64,000 bases of DNA from Flavobacterium sp. AED (GTDB taxonomy: Bacteria > Bacteroidota > Bacteroidia > Flavobacteriales > Flavobacteriaceae), in contig NZ_JSYM01000001.1 of assembly GCF_000812945.1 (NCBI RefSeq), forward strand, positions 1,612,001-1,676,000, given 5' to 3'. Under the pieces are notes generated by a model, which was not told the DNA's origin, did no database searches, and worked only from the letters and a program-made list of their open reading frames with translations. The translations under genes and the position numbers were made by a program. Positions within the stretch are counted from its first letter, which is position 1, and every line of letters starts with the position of its first letter. Shown here in pieces: positions 1 through 6,023 of this stretch.

Positions 1-1138
1 AGATAACGTCAGCTATCTTAGTTCCGTCTTTTTTAGATACTAAAATTAGTTTCGCGTTTTTATTGGAATTAATCACATTGCCTTCAGAATACTTTTTATT
101 GTATGTGTTTTCAGCTGTGTAGTAGGCTTTGAAGTCAGCTTTAGAGCTTTGATAATCAGGATAATCAGGATAAACTAAGCTTTTGTCTAAAGCTTCCTCA
201 TCTTTAGTTTGTGTAGTGATATCCATATCGGCTACGATGATAAAGTTATCCATGATTTGAATTAAACCATTTGCTTTACCTTGGTATTGAATAAGATTAT
301 CATCTTTTATTAAAGCATCAATATCAGCAGTACTTCCGGAGGTAAACGAAACTAAATTTTTCCCGTTATACGTAAAAGAAGATTTTGCAGTGTTTTGTGT
401 TGCTTTCTTACTCCCGCTGATTTCATATGTATATCCATCGTTCAAAACCATTTTAAAACTAGATTCGTTTGGCGTTTCTACTGTACCAGTATATTTTGCG
501 TTCGTTGCAAAAGTAGCAGCTTGTACATTATCAATAGTTAAAGTTGCATCAACCGAAGTAGGTAAATAAAACTCGTCATTTATAGATGGAGTTTGAATAT
601 AATCATCAGTTTTTGGATCATATACCCAGTTTCCGTAAGTGTCTTCAAGTTTTATTTTTATGTTTGAAGAAGTACTTTTAGAGGATAACGATGCGTTGTT
701 TGCAGTTTGGCTTGCTTTTGCAGGGAAAATAAATTTTAATTCAGTAGTAGATGTCGTTTTAATCCAAATTTGTTTCGAATTATTCCATGTGTAAATCCCA
801 TATACATCAGAAACATTTAGGATGTCTTCTATCTGATTGTCATTTTTTCCATTGAATATGTCTACAGAATTAATACTTAATAAATTCCCAAGATTTTGTA
901 TGGCCTCAATCGCTCCAGATGTTTTTGATTTGTCCATTTGAACTAACATATCATTGGCTTCTGCTTCTAATTTTACTTTTTGTTGAGATGGAGTTAATTT
1001 GGAATATGGTTGTGTAGTAATATTTGCAATTTGCTCGCTTAGGCTTTCTTCAGGAAGATTGGCAGGTTCATCATTATTACTACAAGAGATTGTAAGTTGT
1101 GAAATAATCACTGAAAAGAAAATGATTTTTTTAATCAT
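1..1138 (-). CDS. Surface lipoprotein, unknown function (3' end beyond window)
   Basis: The frame is open from an ATG at 1138 down to base 1, so about 379 residues are visible and the C-terminus is missing. The N-terminus is a lipoprotein signal: a hydrophobic stretch ending in LTISC, with the lipid-carrying Cys at residue 19, followed by SNNDEP. An acidic patch right after the Cys resembles the surface-export signal of Bacteroidetes lipoproteins. The rest is rich in Thr, Ser, Asn and Lys with alternating beta-type segments and no domain I recognise. A matching promoter lies upstream at 1252-1282. Secretion class is well supported; function is unknown. Confidence 0.8.
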   Translation of the reverse strand, partial: MIKKIIFFSVIISQLTISCSNNDEPANLPEESLSEQIANITTQPYSKLTPSQQKVKLEAEANDMLVQMDKSKTSGAIEAIQNLGNLLSINSVDIFNGKNDNQIEDILNVSDVYGIYTWNNSKQIWIKTTSTTELKFIFPAKASQTANNASLSSKSTSSNIKIKLEDTYGNWVYDPKTDDYIQTPSINDEFYLPTSVDATLTIDNVQAATFATNAKYTGTVETPNESSFKMVLNDGYTYEISGSKKATQNTAKSSFTYNGKNLVSFTSGSTADIDALIKDDNLIQYQGKANGLIQIMDNFIIVADMDITTQTKDEEALDKSLVYPDYPDYQSSKADFKAYYTAENTYNKKYSEGNVINSNKNAKLILVSKKDGTKIADVI

Positions 1139-1251
1139 GGGGTAAATTTGAAGTTAGAAATAAATGGAATCAAACCGTTATAGTTTGATTTTATGATAGA
1201 TTGGAAACTAAAGGTTTTTATTAAAAAATAACCTACAATTTTAATCTATGA

Positions 1252-1282
1252 CAAAACTAAAATAATTAGAATATTCTTACAA
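1252..1282 (-). promoter_or_regulatory. Bacteroidetes-type promoter for the 1138 lipoprotein gene
   Basis: Read on the minus strand there is TTG (1282-1280), a 20-nt spacer and TAGTTTTG (1259-1252), fitting TTG-N19/20-TAnnTTTG. It would give a leader of roughly 110 nt. Confidence 0.45.
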
Positions 1283-1350
1283 TACCCACTTTTAGTGATA
1301 TTCACTAAAAAACCTAATTAGAATATACTCATCAGATGAAATTAGATTTT

Positions 1351-1358
1351 TATCTTTG
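1351..1358 (+). promoter_or_regulatory. -7 element upstream of the alpha/beta hydrolase
   Basis: TATCTTTG matches TAnnTTTG exactly, 40 nt before the ATG at 1398. No TTG sits at the expected distance upstream, so only the -7 box is supported. Confidence 0.4.
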
Positions 1359-1397
1359 TAAGATGTTTCGGTTCTAAAAAATAAATTTTAAATTAAT

Positions 1398-2156
1398 ATG
1401 CTCTACTCAAAAATAGAAGGTTCAGGACAACCACTTTTAATTCTCCACGGATTTCTTGGAATGTCTGACAATTGGAAAACACTCGGAACACAATTTGCTG
1501 CTGATTTTCAAGTTCACATTCTCGATTTACGCAATCACGGCAGAAGTCTACATTCAGAAGAATTCAGTTATGAAATCATGGTTCAGGATGTTTTTGAATA
1601 TTGTCAAGCCCATACTTTAGAAAACATCAATATCATTGGGCATTCAATGGGCGGGAAAGTAGCCATGCTTTTGGCAACAACGCATCCCGAATTAGTAGAC
1701 AAATTGATTGTCGCGGACATTGGACCAAAATTTTATCCACAACACCATCAGGATATTTTGGCGGGATTAAATGCAGTTGATTTTTCAATAAAACCAAGTC
1801 GCAACGAAGTCGAGGAAATTATGGCAAAATACATTCCTGATTTTGGGACACGACAATTCCTGATGAAAAATTTGTATTGGCAAGAGCCGGGACAACTCGC
1901 ATTCCGATTTAATTTGGAAGTTTTCAATACTAAAATGGATGAAATAGGAGTTCCATTGCCAGAAAATTTAATTTTCGAGAAACCAACTTTGTTCATTCGT
2001 GGTGGGAATTCCAATTATATTTTGGACAGCGATTTCGAAAATATAAAATTCCATTTTCCAACGGCAACAGTCGAAACAATTCCTAACGTAGGACACTGGC
2101 TTCACGCCGAAAATCCTATTGTTTTTTATGAAACGGTTATCTCGTTTCTAAAATAA
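1398..2156 (+). CDS. Alpha/beta hydrolase (YbfF-like esterase)
   Basis: A 252-residue cytoplasmic alpha/beta hydrolase. Visible landmarks are LHGF (oxyanion-hole HG at residues 17-18), the nucleophile elbow GHSMGG with Ser83, and the catalytic-His segment NVGHWLHAENP with His233. Length and the early DLRNHGRS motif fit the YbfF/proline-iminopeptidase-like esterase branch. The substrate cannot be read from sequence. It is monocistronic, with its own -7 box at 1351-1358. Confidence 0.88.
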   Translation: MLYSKIEGSGQPLLILHGFLGMSDNWKTLGTQFAADFQVHILDLRNHGRSLHSEEFSYEIMVQDVFEYCQAHTLENINIIGHSMGGKVAMLLATTHPELVDKLIVADIGPKFYPQHHQDILAGLNAVDFSIKPSRNEVEEIMAKYIPDFGTRQFLMKNLYWQEPGQLAFRFNLEVFNTKMDEIGVPLPENLIFEKPTLFIRGGNSNYILDSDFENIKFHFPTATVETIPNVGHWLHAENPIVFYETVISFLK

Positions 2157-2210
2157 ATTAATCGGATTTAAATTTTTCTTACATTTATTAAAATTTTAAA
2201 ACAAAAAACT

Positions 2211-2555
2211 ATGAATTTATTGATTAGAATTCTTGTTACTTCAGGATTAGTGCTGCTAATTTCCCATTTTATGCCAGGGGTTCATGTGGCTGGATTTACT
2301 ACAGCATTAATTGTAGCGGTTGTTTTGGGTTTACTTAATATATTTATCAAACCAATATTGGTGATATTAACATTACCAGTTACCATTCTTACTTTGGGTT
2401 TGTTTTTATTAGTCATCAATGCATTAATTATCTTGTTGTGTACCAATATTGTAGGTGGGTTTAGCGTTGATTCGTTTTGGACCGCCTTTCTTTTCAGTAT
2501 CATATTGTCTGTTTCACAATCCATCATGAATGGGATATTGGGAGAAGGAAAATAA
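2211..2555 (+). CDS. Phage holin family IV-like small membrane protein
   Basis: 114 residues, almost entirely hydrophobic, with four predicted transmembrane segments. The segment around GLLNIFIKPILVILTLPVTI is typical of the 'phage holin family, superfamily IV' proteins (Pfam PF04020, YvlD-like), common in bacterial chromosomes. Despite the family name no phage genes are nearby, so a lysis role is unlikely. It follows the hydrolase gene after 54 nt and may be co-transcribed. Function is unknown; family assignment is fairly secure. Confidence 0.8.
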   Translation: MNLLIRILVTSGLVLLISHFMPGVHVAGFTTALIVAVVLGLLNIFIKPILVILTLPVTILTLGLFLLVINALIILLCTNIVGGFSVDSFWTAFLFSIILSVSQSIMNGILGEGK

Positions 2556-2575
2556 TAAATTATTTTAACACCTAT

Positions 2576-2597
2576 TTGTGAGTGAATAAATTCACAA
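2576..2597. promoter_or_regulatory. Candidate operator dyad before the copper island
   Basis: TTGTGA (2576-2581) and TCACAA (2592-2597) are perfect inverted half-sites separated by 10 nt. Nested inside is GTGAAT-AA-ATTCAC (2582-2595). The dyad lies where a -33 element would be for the -7 box at 2613-2620. The inverted repeat is seen; its role as operator is inferred. Confidence 0.4.
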
Positions 2598-2612
2598 TGA
2601 TTGTTGATTTAA

Positions 2613-2620
2613 TACCTTTG
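2613..2620 (+). promoter_or_regulatory. -7 element of the copper-island promoter
   Basis: TACCTTTG, 20 nt before the ATG at 2641, identical to the box at 5461-5468. No TTG lies at the -33 distance, as would be expected if an activator is needed. Confidence 0.5.
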
Positions 2621-2640
2621 TTCTATAAATCGCTTGATCA

Positions 2641-3012
2641 ATGTCGAAAAAGTTTTACATAGTGCTATTTGTTGTGTTTGGTTTCTTTATGACACCGAGC
2701 GTAGCTTTTGCATGTGGAACTAAATCAGAGAAAGCATGTTGCAAAAAAGAGGCTTCTTCAAAAACGGAGAAGGCTGACTGTTGTAACAAAGAACATTCTT
2801 CGAAAAAGGAATCACATGATGGTTGTAATGGAGCTTGCAAGAGTGTTTCCTGCAGTTGTCCTGCAATTCATTTGGGTTTAACTTCATTATTTTACACCGA
2901 TTTAAACAATAAAAACGTTAGTTTTTCTTCAGAAAAACAAAATTACTATTATTCAGAAATCTTTATTTCTTCTGATTTCCGATCCGTTTGGCTTCCACCT
3001 AAAATAAGCTAA
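2641..3012 (+). CDS. Small Cys-rich exported protein, first gene of copper island
   Basis: 123 residues with an N-terminal signal peptide ending near Ala24. The mature part has nine Cys (25, 33, 34, 47, 48, 62, 66, 71, 73), including two CC pairs and CSC, among Lys, Glu and Ser. This composition fits thiolate binding of soft metals such as Cu+ or Ag+. The last 45 residues lack Cys and end in aromatic, strand-like sequence. No family is recognised. The position directly behind an island promoter and before metal-binding genes is the main functional clue; scavenging or signalling of metal is inferred. Confidence 0.75.
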   Translation: MSKKFYIVLFVVFGFFMTPSVAFACGTKSEKACCKKEASSKTEKADCCNKEHSSKKESHDGCNGACKSVSCSCPAIHLGLTSLFYTDLNNKNVSFSSEKQNYYYSEIFISSDFRSVWLPPKIS

Positions 3013-3124
3013 ATTCCTTTTTAGTAAGCCATAAGTCTGCTTAATTCAAAGCGTTAATGCTTTAAAATCATTAAATTTATAGTCAAATTCAATTTTTAGC
3101 AATGCAAACCATTGCTCCGATTTT

Positions 3125-3137
3125 GTTTGTCACAAAC
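3125..3137. promoter_or_regulatory. TTGT/ACAA dyad upstream of the HMA-DUF3347 gene
   Basis: GTTTGT-C-ACAAAC is a perfect 6-bp inverted repeat about a single base, 23 nt before the ATG at 3160. It resembles the dyads at 2576-2597 and 5403-5417. Function is inferred and such AT-rich dyads also arise by chance. Confidence 0.3.
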
Positions 3138-3159
3138 TCACTTCAAAATTATTAAAACA

Positions 3160-4062
3160 ATGAACTCAATAAAAAAAATAGTGACGGCAATTATAGTATT
3201 GCTTTCAGTCACAATCGCTAACGCACAAATAAAAAATATCAAAACCGAAACGGTTAAAATTTATGGGAATTGCGGAATGTGTAAAACAACGATAGAGAAA
3301 GCCGGAAATTTAAAAAAGATAGCACAGGTAGATTGGAATAAAGATACCAAAATGGCTCTCCTGACCTATGATTCACAAAAAACAAATCAAGAGGAAATAT
3401 TAAAACGCATTGCTTTGGCAGGTTATGACAGCAACAGCTTTCTTGCTCCAGAGACAGCTTATAATAATCTTCCTGGATGTTGTCAATACGACAGAGAAGC
3501 TAAAGTGGCTGTTACATCCGAAACTAAAAATGACCTGAGCAATAGCGAACAGGCGAAGCAAATGGGAACCATGACAAATCATGAAAGTCACGATAAAAAT
3601 TCAGGGACTCTAAATCAAGAACAGAAAACGAATAATCAATTGAAACCAGTTTTTGATAGGTACTTTTTGTTGAAAGATGGTTTGGTAAAAACGGATGGTA
3701 AAGCGGTTTCATTGATAGCAAAAGATTTATTAACCGCATTGAATATGGTAAAAATGGATGAACTGCCGATGGATGTTCACTTGGTTTGGATGAAAGTTAT
3801 GAATGAGTTGAAAGAAGATGCCGAACATATTTCTGGAACGCAAGATATAAAACACCAACGAGATCATTTTGCTACTCTTTCAAAAAATATGTATGCATTA
3901 ATAAAAGTATCAAAAATGAACGAGACAATTTATTATAATAATTGTCCAATGTTTAATGATGGAAAAGGTGCTAATTGGTTGAGCAAAGAGGACGCTATTA
4001 AAAACCCTTATTATGGTTCTCAAATGTTGAGTTGTGGTAAAACGATTGAAACGATTAAGTAA
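3160..4062 (+). CDS. Exported HMA-like and DUF3347 metal-binding protein
   Basis: 300 residues from the ATG at 3160. An in-frame TTG at 3112 would only add a non-signal-like extension. Residues 1-22 form a signal peptide ending ANA. An HMA-like module follows with GNCGMCK (Cys38, Cys41), the CxxC of copper chaperones. A linker of about 60 residues leads to a C-terminal DUF3347 domain (PF11827) carrying CPMFNDGKGANWL (Cys262) and NPYYGSQMLSCG (Cys292). DUF3347 often accompanies heavy-metal-binding domains and CusB-type adaptors in Bacteroidetes. It probably binds Cu in the periplasm. The next gene is a DUF3347 paralogue. Confidence 0.85.
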   Translation: MNSIKKIVTAIIVLLSVTIANAQIKNIKTETVKIYGNCGMCKTTIEKAGNLKKIAQVDWNKDTKMALLTYDSQKTNQEEILKRIALAGYDSNSFLAPETAYNNLPGCCQYDREAKVAVTSETKNDLSNSEQAKQMGTMTNHESHDKNSGTLNQEQKTNNQLKPVFDRYFLLKDGLVKTDGKAVSLIAKDLLTALNMVKMDELPMDVHLVWMKVMNELKEDAEHISGTQDIKHQRDHFATLSKNMYALIKVSKMNETIYYNNCPMFNDGKGANWLSKEDAIKNPYYGSQMLSCGKTIETIK

Positions 4063-4131
4063 TTTGCAGGAGTGAATTATAGCAAGGACTTTAAAATAAA
4101 ATTAATAATCAGTAAACATAAAACATAAAAC

Positions 4132-4845
4132 ATGAAAAATATAATCCTTTCCTCGATTGCATGCACATTCTTATTTATAGCTTGTAACCCAAAGAATAAG
4201 CAAGCCGAAACAATAAATACTGAAACAGCTAAGAGTTCTTCAGAATTATATGCCTGTTCCATGCATCCTGAAATTACAGGAAAAAAAGGAGAAGCATGTT
4301 CTAAGTGCGGAATGGAATTGACAGAACCTGTTGCTAAAATTCCGAAAACCGAAACAAAAATAACTACTATTGTTAGACCTGAAGCTGAAACGAAACCAGT
4401 TATTTCCTCTTCATTTGCTATTGATGAAATTGTAAGCAGCTATTTAAAACTTAAAAATGCATTGATAAAAGACGATTCTAAAGCTGCGGCCAATGCGACT
4501 AAATCAATAGTAGTAGCTTTAAATGAGGCTGGAACAAATACATTGGATGCAAAACTAAAAAAGAAATACAATGATATTGCGGCTGATGCTAAAGAACATG
4601 CTAAACTTATTGGTAACACTGTAGGGAAAATCGATCAACAAAGAGCGCATTTTGCAATGCTGAGTAAAGATGTAAATGATTTGATAAAAACCTTTGGAAC
4701 AAAACAAAAATTGTATCAGGATTATTGTCCAATGTATGATGAAGGAAAAAGCGGCTATTGGATAAGTGAAATCAAAGAAATTAGAAATCCGTATTATGGT
4801 TCCGAAATGTTAAGCTGCGGTAGAATAGAAAAAATGATTCAATAA
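4132..4845 (+). CDS. Lipoprotein with heavy-metal-binding domain and DUF3347
   Basis: 237 residues. The signal ends in LFIAC with lipobox Cys18. Residues 40-63 match the heavy-metal-binding domain pattern (YACSMHPE at 40-47, then CSKCGM at 56-61; PF19335). Residues from about 100 to the end are DUF3347 with CPMYDEGKSGYW and NPYYGSEMLSCG near the C-terminus, paralogous to the preceding gene. It is likely membrane-anchored in the periplasm as a Cu or Ag binder. The next gene starts 2 nt after its stop, so the metal binder and the regulator are translationally coupled. Confidence 0.87.
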   Translation: MKNIILSSIACTFLFIACNPKNKQAETINTETAKSSSELYACSMHPEITGKKGEACSKCGMELTEPVAKIPKTETKITTIVRPEAETKPVISSSFAIDEIVSSYLKLKNALIKDDSKAAANATKSIVVALNEAGTNTLDAKLKKKYNDIAADAKEHAKLIGNTVGKIDQQRAHFAMLSKDVNDLIKTFGTKQKLYQDYCPMYDEGKSGYWISEIKEIRNPYYGSEMLSCGRIEKMIQ

Positions 4846-4847
4846 TT

Positions 4848-5408
4848 ATGAAGCTCTATATTAAAAATATGGTATGCGATCGCTGTAAAATGGTTGTGAA
4901 AGCAGAACTCGAAAAAATTGAAATTTTTCCAGTTTCAGTTGAGTTAGGTGAAGTCGAATTATTAGGCAATTTCAAAGACAATCAGAAGCAAGATTTAGAA
5001 AAAAAGTTGCAATCACTTGGATTTGAATTATTAGAGGATAAAACGACTATAACTATTGAGAAGGTTAAATGCCTAATTGTTAATTTGGTTCATCATCAAA
5101 ATAATGAATTAAAAACTAATTTGTCAAGCTATTTGTCAGAGCAATTAGGGCAAGATTACAACACTTTAAGTAATTTGTTTTCGGAAGTTCAGGGAACGAC
5201 TATTGAGCATTATTTTATTGCTCAAAAGATTGAAAAAGTAAAGGAATTATTAATGTATAAGGAATTAACACTAAGTGAAATTGCAATTAAGTTGAATTAC
5301 AGCGATGTAGCGCATTTGAGTAATCAGTTTAAAAAAATTACGGGCGTAACGCCAACTCATTTTAAACAATTAAAAGAAAATAACAGATTGCAAATTGATG
5401 GGTTGTAA
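4848..5408 (+). CDS. AraC-type regulator with N-terminal CxxC metal-sensor module
   Basis: 186 residues. The N-terminal 65 residues begin MKLYIKNMVCDRCK: MxCxxC (Cys10, Cys13) at the end of a first beta strand, as in HMA copper chaperones, and the section ends at LQSLGFELLED, an HMA-like final helix and strand. Residues from about 95 on form the AraC two-helix-turn-helix domain (KELTLSEIAIKLNYSD, then FKKITGVTPTHFK). No signal peptide, so cytoplasmic. HMA plus AraC suggests direct sensing of cytosolic Cu+ and control of this island. Small HMA-AraC proteins of this kind occur near metal genes in Bacteroidetes, but I know of no biochemical proof. Activation is inferred. Confidence 0.85.
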   Translation: MKLYIKNMVCDRCKMVVKAELEKIEIFPVSVELGEVELLGNFKDNQKQDLEKKLQSLGFELLEDKTTITIEKVKCLIVNLVHHQNNELKTNLSSYLSEQLGQDYNTLSNLFSEVQGTTIEHYFIAQKIEKVKELLMYKELTLSEIAIKLNYSDVAHLSNQFKKITGVTPTHFKQLKENNRLQIDGL

Positions 5409-5478
5409 AATTTACAAATCATTTCCAAAATTCTACAACAAGTCAAAATAGAAGGTCTTGTACCTTTGATTTGTAGAA
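5403..5478 (+). promoter_or_regulatory. Promoter with TTGTARA dyads before the HMBD-ATPase-oxidase genes
   Basis: The -7 box is TACCTTTG (5461-5468), identical to that at 2613. Around it are TTGTAAA-A-TTTACAA (5403-5417, a perfect palindrome overlapping the regulator's stop codon), TTCTACAA (5431-5438) and TTGTAGAA (5471-5478). The last two form a perfect 8-bp inverted pair flanking the -7 box. There is no TTG at -33. Sequence features are seen; regulation by the adjacent AraC protein is inferred. Confidence 0.45.
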
Positions 5479-5514
5479 ATGAATCTTTAGTTTAATATTT
5501 TAATAATAGAAAAA

Positions 5515-5964
5515 ATGAAAAAATTAATTATCGTACTAAGCGTATTCTTAGCAGTGAATTCAATGGCATCAGCTCAAGAAGCTGTAAAATCTTCCCAAAA
5601 GGAAACTCATAAAGGGATGTTTGTGTGTCCAATGCATCCGGATGAAATGAGTAATAAAGAAGGAGAGTGCAGTAAATGTGGAATGAAATTGGTAAAAACA
5701 TTAAAACACGACACCTCGGGTAAAGGGAGAAAAACAGAAGTGGTTTCAAAATACGTTTGTCAAATGGATGGCACAACTTCTGATAAACCAGGAAAATGTT
5801 CTAAATGCGGAATGAAAATGACTCCTGAAAAAGTTGAAAAACCGGCATATTCTTGTCCAATGCATCCCAAAGAAATGAGTGATAAATCTGGAAAATGTCC
5901 TAAATGTGGAATGCAAATGACTCCAACAGATAGTGATAAAAAAGTAGAGAATCATCAACACTAA
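5515..5964 (+). CDS. Exported triple heavy-metal-binding-domain protein
   Basis: 149 residues with a signal peptide ending ASA (residues 18-20). The mature chain is three heavy-metal-binding-domain repeats at about 37-60, 80-103 and 112-136. Repeats 1 and 3 have the full CPMHP...C..CGM pattern; repeat 2 has CQMDG instead of CPMHP, losing the His. The tail ends in NHQH. The same domain appears twice in the next gene's ATPase and once in the 4132 lipoprotein. A periplasmic metal buffer or donor is the likely role. A strong terminator follows at 5975-6012. Confidence 0.87.
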   Translation: MKKLIIVLSVFLAVNSMASAQEAVKSSQKETHKGMFVCPMHPDEMSNKEGECSKCGMKLVKTLKHDTSGKGRKTEVVSKYVCQMDGTTSDKPGKCSKCGMKMTPEKVEKPAYSCPMHPKEMSDKSGKCPKCGMQMTPTDSDKKVENHQH

Positions 5965-5974
5965 AGTTTTTTCA

Positions 5975-6012
5975 AATCGGTTCTATAATTTTTTATAGAA
6001 CCGATTTTTTTT
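5975..6012 (+). terminator. Intrinsic terminator between HMBD protein and ATPase
   Basis: Perfect 14-bp arms (5975-5988 and 5993-6006) with a TTTT loop and a run of T behind. It sits only 12 nt before the next ATG, so the ATPase and oxidase may depend on readthrough or on their own promoter. Confidence 0.85.
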
Positions 6013-6023
6013 AATTCAACATT

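Noticed and set aside
2211..2555. A prophage remnant because of the holin-family protein
   Set aside because: This family is common in chromosomes and no other phage gene, integrase or att-like repeat is nearby.
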